64,000 bases of DNA from Pseudomonas sp. sp1636 (GCF_030376615.1 NZ_JARRAB010000009.1:62001-126000); one strand, 5' to 3'. Positions 1 through 8,208 are shown, numbered from the stretch's first letter. A program made the numbers and translations. The notes: generated by a model not told the origin, from the sequence alone.

Positions 1-1
1 C

Positions 2-898
2 GAGTACGTGTTCGACCATGGCTGGGCCGATGCCTGTCACCGGGCGGGCATCGACTATTACCCGAAACTGCTCGGCGCCATTCCCTTCTCGCCGGTGAGC
101 GGGCAGCGTTTGCTCGGCGATCCGCTCGCCGCCGGGCAATTGCTCGACGAACTCTGCGCCAGCCTGACGCCGCAGGGGCTGTCGAGCCTGCATATCAACT
201 TCACCAGCCCGGCCGACGATGCGCTGCTGCAGGGGCGTGACGGCTGGTTGCCGCGCCTCGGCTGCCAATACCATTGGCACAACCGCGGCTACCGGGATTT
301 CCAGGATTTTCTCGATGCCCTCAGCTCGCGCAAGCGCAAGCAGCTGCGCAAGGAACGCGAGCAGGTGGCGGGGCAGGGCATCGAGTTCGACTGGCGCGAA
401 GGCCATCAGCTCAGCGAGGCCGAGTGGGATTTCGTTTACCGCTGTTACGCCAATACTTATCGGCTACGTGGCCAGTCGCCCTATCTGTCCCGGCTGTTCT
501 TCAGCCTGCTGGCCGAGCGCATGCCGCAGATGATCCGCCTGGTGCTGGCCCATCAGGGCGGCAGGCCGGTGGCCATGGCCTTCAGTTTGCTCGGCGGCGA
601 TAGCTTGTATGGCCGCTACTGGGGCTGTCTGGCGGAGTTCGACCGCCTGCACTTCGAGACCTGTTTCTATCAGGGCATGGAGTATGCGATTGCCCAGGGA
701 CTGCAGCGTTTCGACGCCGGTGCCCAGGGCGAGCACAAGCTGATCCGCGGCTTCGAGCCGGTGCTCACCCGTTCCTGGCACTACCTCTGCCATCCGGGCT
801 TGCGCGCGGCGGTGGCCGACTTTCTCCAGGACGAGCGCCAGGGGGTGCAGGGCTACGCCGAGGGCGCGCGCAGCCTGTTGCCGTATCGGCAGGGCTGA
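2..898 (+). CDS. FemAB/GNAT-like acyltransferase (DUF482 family), 5' partial
   Basis: The frame is open to the left window edge: the codons before the first GTG read E-Y before VFDHGWADA, so the true start lies upstream and 298 residues are visible. The family (DUF482, often called peptidogalycan biosynthesis protein or GNAT acyltransferase) has a FemAB-like fold, which transfers acyl or aminoacyl groups. Visible family marks are the HWHNRGY stretch followed by the basic LSSRKRKQLRKERE segment, and a C-terminal part with the phrase FDAGAQGEHKLIRGFEP. The substrate is not known. The gene is followed at once by a pair of inverted REP sequences. The family call is reasonably sure; the reaction is not. 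Confidence 0.75.
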   Translation, partial: EYVFDHGWADACHRAGIDYYPKLLGAIPFSPVSGQRLLGDPLAAGQLLDELCASLTPQGLSSLHINFTSPADDALLQGRDGWLPRLGCQYHWHNRGYRDFQDFLDALSSRKRKQLRKEREQVAGQGIEFDWREGHQLSEAEWDFVYRCYANTYRLRGQSPYLSRLFFSLLAERMPQMIRLVLAHQGGRPVAMAFSLLGGDSLYGRYWGCLAEFDRLHFETCFYQGMEYAIAQGLQRFDAGAQGEHKLIRGFEPVLTRSWHYLCHPGLRAAVADFLQDERQGVQGYAEGARSLLPYRQG

Positions 899-906
899 GG
901 TTTTTT

Positions 907-973
907 CGCGGGAATGGCCCGCTCCTACAGGGTAATGCGGTGGCCCATGTAGGAGCGGGCCATGCCCGCGAAG
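907..973. repeat. Inverted pair of REP sequences downstream of the RAYT gene
   Basis: Two copies of the REP core face each other: CGCGGGAATGGCCCGCTCC at about 907-925 and GGAGCGGGCCATGCCCGCG at about 952-970. Together they form a BIME-like unit between the acyltransferase and the convergent transposase gene. The second copy is followed by GGGAGACACCAACCCT, a tail that also ends the large array beyond 1790, so the RAYT gene sits between two matching repeat flanks. Confidence 0.85.
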
Positions 974-1007
974 CGATGTGGGAGACACCAACCCTCGCTG
1001 AGCCTTG

Positions 1008-1484
1008 TCAAAGCCAGACGGCATTCCAGAACGAATAATCCCCAATCCGCTTGACCAGCCCCGCACGTAGCGGATTGGCCACGATGTAACGGGCGACGGC
1101 TTGCAGGTCTTCTTCTTCGCGCAGGGCATGATCGTGAAAGGCTTTCGACCAGAGCGGGCCTGTTCGATTCAGGGCCCGGTTGGCGTGGCGGGAGCTGGCG
1201 GACTTGAGTCGGCCAATCACCTCGCCGAGGGTGTCCTGGTCGCCAAGCTGCAACAGCCAGTGGGCGTGATCGGGCATCAGCACCCAGGCCAGCATCCGAC
1301 TCTCCCTGAGCAAGGCGGTGTCCTCGAAGCAACGCGCGGCCGAGCAGGCCGCAGGATAGTGGGTGAACAGCGGTTCGCGGTTTTCGCTGGTCGCGGTGAT
1401 CAGATAAGCCGTATTGCTCAGGGAAGCCCGGCCTTTGCGCAAGGCCGCGTGGCCCGATTTTTTGTGGCTGTGATGCTCGTCCAT
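1008..1484 (-). CDS. REP-associated tyrosine transposase (RAYT, Y1 family)
   Basis: This protein of 158 residues carries the HUH/Y1 signature MPDHAHWLL (HxH, the metal-binding pair) about halfway along and the downstream RYIVANPLRAGLV block that holds the candidate nucleophilic Tyr. RAYTs are domesticated single-copy relatives of IS200/IS605 transposases that recognise and nick REP hairpins. The start at 1484 is chosen because GGAG lies 7-8 bases upstream. The longer reading frame to 1514 would begin inside a REP sequence (MPAKL is translated repeat). REPs flank the gene on both sides, which confirms the class. No accessory integrase or IS ends are present. It is probably intact. Confidence 0.88.
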   Translation of the reverse strand: MDEHHSHKKSGHAALRKGRASLSNTAYLITATSENREPLFTHYPAACSAARCFEDTALLRESRMLAWVLMPDHAHWLLQLGDQDTLGEVIGRLKSASSRHANRALNRTGPLWSKAFHDHALREEEDLQAVARYIVANPLRAGLVKRIGDYSFWNAVWL

Positions 1485-1505
1485 AAGCGTTCTCCGTGAG
1501 AGTTT

Positions 1506-1800
1506 CGCGGGCATGGCCCGCTCCTACAAAAGCAGCACAGCCCCAGCCCTGTAGCGATGCCGGATATACCAGCCCGTAGGAGCGGGCCATGCCCGCGCAG
1601 CGATGTCGGATATACCAGCCCGTAGGGCGTGCCATGCCCGCGCAGCGATGCCGGATATACCAGCCCGTAGGAGCGGGCCATGCCCGCGCAGCGATGCCGG
1701 ATATACCAGCCCGTAGGAGCGGGCCATGCCCGCGCAGCGATGCCGGATATACCAGCCCGTAGGAGCGGGCCATGCCCGCGCAGCGATGCCAGAGACACCA
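1506..1800. repeat. REP array: five direct REP units plus one inverted REP
   Basis: One REP in reverse orientation (1506-1527) is followed by a direct array whose units start at 1576, 1622, 1667, 1713 and 1759, with periods of 46, 45, 46 and 46 bases. Each unit is the REP core AGGAGCGGGCCATGCCCGCG followed by a linker CAGCGATGCCGGATATACCAGCCC. The second unit has lost bases in the core (GTAGGGCGTGCC), and a linker-only remnant lies at about 1551-1575. The last unit ends in a different linker (AGAGACACCAACCCTTG) that matches the far side of the RAYT gene. Translated frames over this area are artefacts of the repeat. Confidence 0.92.
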
Positions 1801-1802
1801 AC

Positions 1803-1834
1803 CCTTGCTGCGCCGGTGAACCGGCGCAGCAAGG
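1803..1834. terminator. Strong hairpin after the PPIase gene
   Basis: CCTTGCTGCGCCGG pairs perfectly with CCGGCGCAGCAAGG over 14 bases around a TGAA loop, 8 bases beyond the stop of the minus-strand PPIase gene. There is no clear T-run on the minus strand after the stem, so it may act as an mRNA-stabilising end or a weak terminator. Confidence 0.6.
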
Positions 1835-1841
1835 GGCAGGC

Positions 1842-2396
1842 TCAGAGGCGCTTGGCTTCTAGAATCAGCACCGGCTCGCGCGGGACGTTCTGGTGGCCGC
1901 CGCGGTTGCCGGTGGGCACCTGGGCGATCTTGTCGACGACTTCCATGCCGCGCAGCACCTTGCCGAATACCGCGTAACCGAAGTCACGCGAGCTATGGTC
2001 GAGAAAGGCGTTGTCCTTGTGGTTGATGAAGAACTGGCTGGTGGCCGAGTCGCGCACCTGGGTGCGCGCCATGGCCAGGGTGCCGCGCACGTTGTGCAGG
2101 CCGTTGTCGGCTTCGTTCTTGATCGGCGCCCGCGTCTGCTTTTGCTGCAGGTCGGCATCGAAGCCGCCGCCTTGCACCATGAACCCCGGGATCACCCGGT
2201 GGAACTGGGTGCCGGCGTAGTAGCCGCTGTCCAGGTAGCCGAGGAAGTTTTCCACGCTGAGCGGGGCTTTTTCCGCGTCCAGTTCGATTTCGATTTCCCC
2301 GAGGTTGGTGCTCAGCAGCACTTTCGGGTTCTCCGCAGCCAGCAGGCTGCCGGCAAACAATACGGAGCAGGCGGTGAGGGCGAGTTTTTTCAGCAT
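1842..2396 (-). CDS. ppiA: Periplasmic peptidyl-prolyl cis-trans isomerase (cyclophilin, PpiA type)
   Basis: The protein has 184 residues. Residues 1-21 ([20 protein letters not shown]) form a signal peptide with likely cleavage at AA/EN, which places the enzyme in the periplasm. The rest is one cyclophilin domain with the family blocks [13 protein letters not shown] (catalytic Arg in FHR) and [10 protein letters not shown], so it should speed proline isomerisation in folding of exported proteins. The start is at 2396, 2 bases after the stop of the upstream hydrolase, so the two are translated from one transcript. A longer frame through the hydrolase gene is only a shadow. Confidence 0.92.
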   Translation of the reverse strand: MLKKLALTACSVLFAGSLLAAENPKVLLSTNLGEIEIELDAEKAPLSVENFLGYLDSGYYAGTQFHRVIPGFMVQGGGFDADLQQKQTRAPIKNEADNGLHNVRGTLAMARTQVRDSATSQFFINHKDNAFLDHSSRDFGYAVFGKVLRGMEVVDKIAQVPTGNRGGHQNVPREPVLILEAKRL

Positions 2397-2398
2397 GC

Positions 2399-3217
2399 TT
2401 ATCGATCCTTGTTGGGGGGCGTGGGGGCAGTCTGTTCGACTTCCTCGAGGAAGGCCAGCAGGCTGCTGTTGAAGCGTTGCGGTTGATCCAGCGGTGTGGC
2501 GTGACGCGAATTTTCGATCACCAGCAGGCGGGCGTTGGGCATTTCCTTGACGTAAGCCGCTTTTTGCGCGATGGGGGTGTAGTCGCGGTCGGCGCTGATC
2601 ACCAGGGTAGGACAGCTGATGCGCGCCAGGCGTTCGCGCACGCCCCAACCGATAATCGCGTCGAGGCTGGCGAGGTAGGCGCGTTTGTCGTTGAGCGGCC
2701 AGCGCTCTTCGATCTTGCGTCTTAGTTCGGCTTGCTCGGGCTTGGGGAACAGCAGTTTGCCCAGGGCCTTGGCAATGCTGTCGAGGCTGAGCAGGCGCGA
2801 CAGGCTCCAGCGTTTGGCGATTTCCAGGTAGTCGCGCGGGCTTTTCGCCTTCACTTCGGGGCCGCTGTTGACGATGCACAGGCTCTTCAGCAGCTCGGGA
2901 CGTTCGACGCCCAACTGAAAACCGATCATGCCGCCCATGGAGATGCCCACCAGATGCACCCTGTCGAAGCCGAGGTGCTCGATCAGCGCGGCTACATCTT
3001 CGGCGAATCCGGCGATGCTGTAGCGTTCGCGCGGTTTGTCCGAGCGGCCGTGACCGCGGATGTCGATGGCGATGACCCGATACTGCGCCGCCAGCGCGGG
3101 GATCTGGTATTCCCAGTCGCGGGTGCTCGAACCCAGGCCGTGCACCAGCAGCAGCGGCGCGCCCTGACCATAATCCTCGTAGTGCAACTGGCAACCGTCG
3201 TTATCGAAGTAGGACAT
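2399..3217 (-). CDS. Alpha/beta hydrolase
   Basis: The protein has 272 residues with the usual fold marks: HG at the oxyanion region (VHGLGSS, residues 25-31), nucleophile elbow GISMGG with Ser93, an acid at Asp210 or Asp212 (ISADRDY) and His239 (NSRHATP). The sequence resembles esterases and 3-oxoadipate enol-lactonase-like hydrolases, but nothing fixes the substrate. It has no signal peptide, so it is cytoplasmic, unlike the PPIase encoded directly after it. It lies 12 bases downstream of the LysR gene on the same strand, so all three may be co-transcribed. Confidence 0.85.
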   Translation of the reverse strand: MSYFDNDGCQLHYEDYGQGAPLLLVHGLGSSTRDWEYQIPALAAQYRVIAIDIRGHGRSDKPRERYSIAGFAEDVAALIEHLGFDRVHLVGISMGGMIGFQLGVERPELLKSLCIVNSGPEVKAKSPRDYLEIAKRWSLSRLLSLDSIAKALGKLLFPKPEQAELRRKIEERWPLNDKRAYLASLDAIIGWGVRERLARISCPTLVISADRDYTPIAQKAAYVKEMPNARLLVIENSRHATPLDQPQRFNSSLLAFLEEVEQTAPTPPNKDR

Positions 3218-3229
3218 GGCTAATTCCTC

Positions 3230-4156
3230 TCAGTTGGCCGATTGAGGGGCGGCGAAGGGCGCATTGAGTGGGGCCGCGTCGAAGCTCTTGATCAGCTCAA
3301 CCAGAATCTGGCTGGCCGGCCCCAGGGTTTTGTCCTTGTGACTGTAGAGGGTAAAACGTGGATGGCTGCTGCCGCCTTGCTCCAGCGCCAGGGGTTTGAG
3401 TACGCCTTCGCTCAGCTCCCGAACGATCTGGTGACGCGGTAGCCAGGCGAAACCCAGGCCACTGCTGACAAAACTGGCCGCGGTTGAAAGGCTGCTGACC
3501 GTCCAGCGTTGCTCGGCACCCAGCCAGCCGACGTCGCGCGGTTTGCTGCGCCCAGAGTCGCGGATGACCACCTGCAATTGGTTCTGCAAGTCCTCGAAGG
3601 TCAGCTGGCGTTGCAGTTGGTGCAACTGATGGTCGGGGTGGGCAACCGCCACGAACTCCACTTCGCTGAGTTCATGGCCCAGATAGCCGACCATGGCCAG
3701 GCTGCTGATGGCCAGGTCTGCGGTGCCTTCCAGCAGCACTTCTTCGACGCCCGAAAGCACTTCCTCGCGCAGGCGCACGCGGCAACCGCGGCTCTGCGGG
3801 ATGAAGGCGGACAGCGCCCGGATCAGGCGTGCGGTCGGGTAGGCGGCGTCAACCACCAGACGCACCTCGGCTTCCCAGCCCTGATCCATGTTGTAGGCCA
3901 GGTCTTCCAGCTGGCTGGCCTGCTTGACCAGTTGCCGCGAGCGGCGCAGCAGCACGTCGCCGGCCTCGGTGAGCACGGCCTTGCGCCCGTCGATGCGCAG
4001 CAACGGCACGCCGAGTTGCTCCTGCATGCGCGCAATGGTGTAACTGACCGATGACTGCGAACGGTGCAGCGCTTCGGCGGCCTGGGCGAAGCCGCCCTGG
4101 TCGACCACTGCCTGCAAGGTGCGCCATTGATCGAGGGTCACGCGGGGCGCTTTCAT
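3230..4156 (-). CDS. LysR-family transcriptional regulator
   Basis: The protein has 308 residues. An N-terminal winged helix-turn-helix (about residues 6-65, with FAQAAEALHRSQSSVSYTIARM as recognition region) is followed by a LysR substrate-binding domain to about residue 290. The start at 4156 has GAGAGGA just upstream. The gene points away from the small secreted protein gene at 4242 and lies near azoR; LysR proteins often control such divergent neighbours, so azoR or the small gene are possible targets (inference). The effector is unknown. Confidence 0.9.
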   Translation of the reverse strand: MKAPRVTLDQWRTLQAVVDQGGFAQAAEALHRSQSSVSYTIARMQEQLGVPLLRIDGRKAVLTEAGDVLLRRSRQLVKQASQLEDLAYNMDQGWEAEVRLVVDAAYPTARLIRALSAFIPQSRGCRVRLREEVLSGVEEVLLEGTADLAISSLAMVGYLGHELSEVEFVAVAHPDHQLHQLQRQLTFEDLQNQLQVVIRDSGRSKPRDVGWLGAEQRWTVSSLSTAASFVSSGLGFAWLPRHQIVRELSEGVLKPLALEQGGSSHPRFTLYSHKDKTLGPASQILVELIKSFDAAPLNAPFAAPQSAN

Positions 4157-4241
4157 TATCCTCTCCTATTCACGCGAGTCGCTGGGTGCACAGCGAGACG
4201 AACTCGCCCTAAACTGGCAGTCCTTTGTTGGAGATTGCCGC

Positions 4242-4556
4242 ATGAAAAAAACGTGTTGTGCCCTGATCGCCCTGTTGCCGCTCACTGCTGTCGCTTATCC
4301 GATCGAGCTGGAAAAACAGTTCAACGGTGCCGAAGTGTCGGTCACAACCCAGGAAGTCGATCACAACATGGGCGCGCTGCTGCTCTACAACTACGGCCAG
4401 ACCGAGGCGGAGTGCAAGGCGGTGTTCCGCAACGGACCCGAGGCGCCGCGCACCCGTAAAGTGCTGTTGGCGCCGGGGCAGAGCAGCAACCTGACCGTCA
4501 AATTCTCCCGCAGCATCATCAGGCTGCGCGTGCAGTTGACCTGCGGCTTGAAATAA
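4242..4556 (+). CDS. Small exported protein of unknown function
   Basis: The product has 104 residues with a signal peptide (MKKTCCALIALLPLTAVA, cleavage near residue 18). The mature part is a compact domain of about 86 residues with two Cys (in AECKAV and LTCGLK) that could form a disulfide in the periplasm. My recollection is that related Pseudomonas proteins are sometimes named 3-phosphoglycerate kinase; no kinase feature is visible here and the length is far too short. It lies between the divergent LysR gene and azoR, with 157 bases before the azoR start. Confidence 0.8.
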   Translation: MKKTCCALIALLPLTAVAYPIELEKQFNGAEVSVTTQEVDHNMGALLLYNYGQTEAECKAVFRNGPEAPRTRKVLLAPGQSSNLTVKFSRSIIRLRVQLTCGLK

Positions 4557-4672
4557 TCGCCTGATCATGGCTGCTGGCGATGCTAGTGCGATGAGTTTTA
4601 TAAATCAATTTTATCGATAGGTAAAAGCGGTTATTTACGCTTTTTAATCGGCTGTCCTGCCTCTAGGCTTTG

Positions 4673-4705
4673 CTCCATCGACGTTAACCAACCCCCTCGA
4701 TGGAG
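4673..4705 (+). promoter_or_regulatory. Leader hairpin that can hide the azoR ribosome binding site
   Basis: CTCCATCGA (4673-4681) is the exact complement of TCGATGGAG (4697-4705), with a 15-base loop. The right arm ends with GGAG, the Shine-Dalgarno sequence of azoR, 8 bases before its ATG at 4714. If the stem is within the transcript, it would block ribosome binding until melted or bound. The AT-rich stretch just upstream (about 4590-4655, with TATCGATA) is the probable promoter or regulator-binding area. Confidence 0.5.
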
Positions 4706-4713
4706 TAAGAACC

Positions 4714-5313
4714 ATGTCCAATATTCTGGTAATAGAAAGCAGCGCTCGCCAGCAAGGCTCGGTTTCTCGCCTGCTCACCGAGCAATTCATCGCCCAGTGG
4801 CAAACTGCTCACCCGGCCGATCAAATCCAGGTGCGCGATCTGGCGGTCGAGCAAGTACCGCACCTGGACGCCAACCTGCTGGGTGGCTGGATGACCCCGG
4901 CCGAGCAACAGAGCAGCGCGGAGCAAAGCGCATTGCTCTTGTCCGACAAGCTCACCGCTGAGGTGCTGGCTGCCGATGTGCTGGTGCTGGCCGCGCCCAT
5001 GTACAACTTCGCCATTCCCAGCACCCTGAAAGCCTGGCTGGATCATGTGCTGCGTGCCGGGGTTACCTTCAAATACACCGAAACCGGTCCGCAGGGTCTG
5101 CTCACGGGCAAGCGTGCGTTCGTCCTGACCGCCCGCGGCGGTATCTACGCCGGTGGCAGCATGGATCATCAGGAACCCTATCTGCGCCAGGCACTGGGCT
5201 TCATCGGCATTCACGATGTCAGTTTCATTCATGCCGAAGGCCTCAATCTGGGCGGCGAGTTCATGGACAAAGGTCTGGCAGCGGCCAGGGCGCAGTTGGC
5301 GCAAGTGGCCTAA
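4714..5313 (+). CDS. azoR: FMN-dependent NADH-azoreductase
   Basis: This 199-residue flavodoxin-like enzyme reduces azo bonds and quinones with NAD(P)H through bound FMN. Family marks are ESSARQQGSVSR (residues 8-19, FMN phosphate loop), PMYNFAIPSTLKAWLDHVLR (about 95-114) and TARGGIYAGG (about 138-147). The length matches AzoR. Translation start is backed by GGAG 8 bases upstream; that site lies in a stem (see the leader hairpin). Oxidative or electrophile stress control through a LysR protein is common for such genes, so the nearby LysR gene is a candidate regulator. Confidence 0.93.
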   Translation: MSNILVIESSARQQGSVSRLLTEQFIAQWQTAHPADQIQVRDLAVEQVPHLDANLLGGWMTPAEQQSSAEQSALLLSDKLTAEVLAADVLVLAAPMYNFAIPSTLKAWLDHVLRAGVTFKYTETGPQGLLTGKRAFVLTARGGIYAGGSMDHQEPYLRQALGFIGIHDVSFIHAEGLNLGGEFMDKGLAAARAQLAQVA

Positions 5314-5735
5314 AGTTCAAGTAACAGGCAGCTCCCTTGGCGTCCCTTTCCCTTGGCGTCCCTCCGCTCCTGGGACGCATATGTCCGGTCGATCGCTTTG
5401 GCGGTTGGCCGGTTTTTTTGGCTATGTCCCAATTATGTGTTGCATGCGCGATCTCTTGTCGGAGGGCCGCGTCTGTTCCTGACAGGCTAGCGGCATTTCC
5501 CACATCCATGTGGGTCACGCGCCCCGCGGCGAATGCAGCCCGCAGGGCTGCTTGCCCATCGTTTCGCGGTATAGCCAAAGCTCGCCCCGAGGTCGGGCCT
5601 CCTACGGATCGCAGGCCGTTCGCGCCTGGTGATACAACACCTAACGGGTACAGAGCTTTTTTTTCGGGTGGCTTGTGCGGCGATTGTCCGTAACCTCGCG
5701 ACAGGCTAAGGTCGCCGGCTTGCTGCGAGGTGGTC
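5314..5735. other. Non-coding gap with short repeats
   Basis: This 422-base stretch between azoR and the DMT gene shows no convincing gene. It starts with a short direct repeat (CCCTTGGCGTCCCT at about 5333 and 5350), contains a hairpin CCCACATCCATGTGGG (5499-5514), and then a copy of an interspersed repeat (5521-5551) also present near 56168. The T-rich run near 5659 could be part of a terminator. Frames seen here lack ribosome binding sites. Confidence 0.6.
5521..5551 (+). repeat. Interspersed repeat, copy 1
   Basis: The 31-base unit beginning GCCCCGCGGCGAATGC and ending GCCCGCAGGGCTGC occurs again on the minus strand at 56168-56198 with two mismatches. Its end (CAGCCCGCAGGGCTG) can fold on itself, which suggests a REP-type element. 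Confidence 0.7.
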
Positions 5736-6611
5736 ATGCGTTATCTAGTGTTCGTGACCCTGTTATGGGCCTTTTCCTTCAGCCTGATCGGCGAGTACCT
5801 GGCCGGTCAGGTGGACAGTTATTTTGCCGTGCTGACGCGGGTGCTGATTGCCGGTCTGGTGTTTCTGCCCCTGACCCGCTGGCACGGCGTGGCGCCGGCG
5901 TTCATGCGCGGCATGTTGCTGATCGGCGCGTTGCAGTTCGGCGTCACCTACGTCTGCCTGTACCTGAGTTTCAGCGTGCTGACGGTGCCGGAAGTGCTGC
6001 TGTTCACCGTGCTCACGCCGTTGCACGTGACCCTGATCGAGGATGCCTTCAACCGACGCTTCAACCCCTGGGCCTTGCTCGCCGCCCTGGTTGCGGTGGC
6101 GGGCGCGGCGATCATTCGCTACGACCAGGTCGGCACGGACTTCTATGCCGGCTTCTTCCTGTTGCAAATCGCCAACGCCACCTTTGCCGCCGGACAGGTG
6201 CTGTACAAGCATCTGCTCGCTCGACACCCTTCGGACATCGCCCAGTACCGGCGCTTCGGCTACTTCTACCTGGGCGCGCTGGTTGTCGCCTTGCCGGCCT
6301 TTTTGCTGTTCGGTAACGCCGCACGGTTACCCAGCAGCGCCATCCAGTGGTGGGTTCTGGTCTGGCTCGGTATGGTGGCCTCCGGGCTGGGGCTTTACTG
6401 GTGGAACAAGGGCGCGAGCCTAGTCGATGGCGGCACCCTGGCGGTGATGAACAACGCCCTGGTGCCGGCGGGCCTGCTGGTCAATCTGCTGCTGTGGAAC
6501 CGCGACGCCGACCTGTGGCGACTGAGCCTGGGTGGAGCGGTGATTGCCGGCTCCCTGCTGCTGATTCGGCTCGGCAGCCGGCCGCCACTGCTGGCCAAGG
6601 AGATGCGATGA
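5736..6611 (+). CDS. EamA/DMT-family transporter
   Basis: The protein has 291 residues and about ten hydrophobic segments arranged as two EamA repeats, the drug/metabolite transporter layout. Such carriers export metabolites, amino acids or toxic compounds across the inner membrane. The ATG at 5736 is preferred over the GTG at 5730 because GAGG lies just before the GTG. The stop overlaps the start of rarD (ATGA), so both are translated together, forming a two-transporter operon with a cupin downstream. The substrate cannot be read from the sequence. Confidence 0.9.
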   Translation: MRYLVFVTLLWAFSFSLIGEYLAGQVDSYFAVLTRVLIAGLVFLPLTRWHGVAPAFMRGMLLIGALQFGVTYVCLYLSFSVLTVPEVLLFTVLTPLHVTLIEDAFNRRFNPWALLAALVAVAGAAIIRYDQVGTDFYAGFFLLQIANATFAAGQVLYKHLLARHPSDIAQYRRFGYFYLGALVVALPAFLLFGNAARLPSSAIQWWVLVWLGMVASGLGLYWWNKGASLVDGGTLAVMNNALVPAGLLVNLLLWNRDADLWRLSLGGAVIAGSLLLIRLGSRPPLLAKEMR

Positions 6612-7498
6612 AGCTGTCCGGGCGTGGCGTGGCGCTATCGATTGGTGCCTCGATGCTGTTTGCCCTGATTCCCGGCTATGTGCAGCAACTGGCGCCGCTG
6701 GACGGCGTGCAGGTGTTCGCCCAGCGAGTACTCTGGTCGATTCCGGCGGTGTTGCTGCTGGTCGCCGTGGCCCGGCAATGGACGGTGCTGGCCGTGGCCG
6801 TCGGCCGCCTGTGCCGTGAGCCGTTATTGCTGGCGGCCTTGCCGCTGGCGGCGGCATTACTTGGCGTGCAGTGGGCCTTGTTCGTCTGGGCGCCGCTGGC
6901 CGGGCACATGCTGGATGTGTCGCTGGGCTATTTTCTCCTGCCGTTGGCGATGGTATTGGCCGGGCGGGTGTTCTACGGCGAGCGTTTGCGTCCGTTGCAG
7001 CAGTTGGCGGTGTGCTGTGCCTTGCTCGGCGTGCTGCATGAGCTGTGGCGCCTGCAGGCGTTTTCCTGGGTCACCCTGGTGACCGCGCTGGGCTATCCGC
7101 CGTACTTCATGTTACGCCGCTGGATGCGCCTGGATGCCTTGTCCGGGTTTATTCTGGAAATGCTGGTGCTGGCGCCCCTCGCGGTCTGGCTGATCGTCGC
7201 CTGGGGGCCGGTGGCGCTGTTCGCCCAGGCGCCGCAGCTGTGGTGGCTGCTGCCCGGCCTGGGCCTGCTCGGCGCCCTGGCGTTTGCGGCGATGATGGCG
7301 TCCAGCCGGCTGTTGCCGTTGGGGCTGTTTGGCATTCTCAGCTATGTCGAGCCGGTGCTGTTGTTTCTGGTGGCGCTGCTGTTTCTCGGCGAAAGCTTCA
7401 ATGCCGAGCAGTGGCTGACCTATCTGCCGATCTGGCTGGCGGTGCTGCTGGTCGGCTGGGACAGTGCGCGGCTGCTGATTAAGCAGCGGCGTATCTGA
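6608..7498 (+). CDS. rarD: RarD-type EamA transporter
   Basis: The protein has 296 residues and about ten membrane segments. The blocks RVLWSIP, WALFVWAPLAGHMLDVSLGY and FFYGERL-like text match the RarD subfamily (called chloramphenicol-sensitive protein), a branch of the DMT superfamily. It overlaps the previous transporter gene by 4 bases. The longer frame upstream of 6608 is a shadow of that gene. The transported compound is unknown; two unlike DMT proteins in tandem could work alone or as a pair. Confidence 0.85.
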   Translation: MKLSGRGVALSIGASMLFALIPGYVQQLAPLDGVQVFAQRVLWSIPAVLLLVAVARQWTVLAVAVGRLCREPLLLAALPLAAALLGVQWALFVWAPLAGHMLDVSLGYFLLPLAMVLAGRVFYGERLRPLQQLAVCCALLGVLHELWRLQAFSWVTLVTALGYPPYFMLRRWMRLDALSGFILEMLVLAPLAVWLIVAWGPVALFAQAPQLWWLLPGLGLLGALAFAAMMASSRLLPLGLFGILSYVEPVLLFLVALLFLGESFNAEQWLTYLPIWLAVLLVGWDSARLLIKQRRI

Positions 7499-7509
7499 CG
7501 GGAGGCGAT

Positions 7510-8208
7510 ATGCGGATCAATGCTGACCTGGGCGAGCGAGTGGCGCTCGATACCTCAACCATCGACTGGCAGGCCTCGCCGTTGCCGGGCGTCGAGCGGC
7601 GTCCGCTGGAGCGCTTTGCCGCGGAAAGCGGACGCGCCACCTCGATCGTGCGTTACGCGCCGGGTTCGCAGTTCAGTCGTCATCGGCACCCGGGCGGCGA
7701 GGAGATCCTGGTACTCGACGGCGTCTTTGCCGATGAACATGGCACCTACCCAGCCGGCTACTGGCTGAAGAATCCGCCCGGCAGCAGTCATGCGCCGTCC
7801 AGCTCCGACGGCTGCCTGTTGTTCGTCAAGCTGTGCTACCAGGCGCAGGAGGATCGAAGCACGCTGCGCATCGATACCCGTACCGCCGAGTGGCGCCCCG
7901 GCCTGGTCGCAGGCTTGAGTGTGTTGCCACTGGCCAGCTTCGCCACGGTGCACACGGCCTTGGTACGCTGGGCGCCGGGCACCGAGTTCCAGGCGCACCG
8001 GCATCTTGGCGGGGAGGAAATCCTGGTGCTGGAGGGAGTGTTCGAGGATGAGTTCGGCACTTACCCCGCCGGCACCTGGCTGCGCAACCCACATGGCTCA
8101 AGGCACACGCCGTTTTCCCGCGAGGGTTGCCTGATTTACGTAAAAGTCGGCCATCTTGCCGATGCGGGTGTAACCGATCAGTCCAGTACGTTTCTCAGCA
8201 CTTCGTAG
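7510..8208 (+). CDS. ChrR-like bicupin protein
   Basis: The protein has 232 residues and two clear cupin repeats. The first has HRHPGGEEILVLDGVFADE with GTYPAGYWLKNP (about residues 58-95), the second HRHLGGEEILVLEGVFEDE with GTYPAGTWLRNP (about 162-200). Each keeps HxH and Glu for a metal site. The GTYPAG pattern is typical of the anti-sigma factor ChrR cupin group, but the zinc-binding anti-sigma part is absent, so this is a stand-alone cupin of unknown substrate. GGGAGG precedes the ATG; it lies 11 bases after rarD and probably belongs to its operon. Its 3' end overlaps the convergent gene by 31 bases. Confidence 0.85.
   Translation: MRINADLGERVALDTSTIDWQASPLPGVERRPLERFAAESGRATSIVRYAPGSQFSRHRHPGGEEILVLDGVFADEHGTYPAGYWLKNPPGSSHAPSSSDGCLLFVKLCYQAQEDRSTLRIDTRTAEWRPGLVAGLSVLPLASFATVHTALVRWAPGTEFQAHRHLGGEEILVLEGVFEDEFGTYPAGTWLRNPHGSRHTPFSREGCLIYVKVGHLADAGVTDQSSTFLSTS

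Noticed and set aside
1576..1804. CRISPR array
   Set aside because: Both repeat and linker are the same in each unit, so there are no variable spacers; the core is a REP.
1418..1832. Long minus-strand frames with repeated ARAWPAPTGWYIRHRCAG-type text
   Set aside because: The text is translated REP array; there is no ribosome binding site or family.
1842..3194. 450-residue minus-strand frame that joins hydrolase region and PPIase
   Set aside because: Its first 265 residues are the hydrolase gene in another frame; the PPIase signal peptide and start at 2396 are clear.
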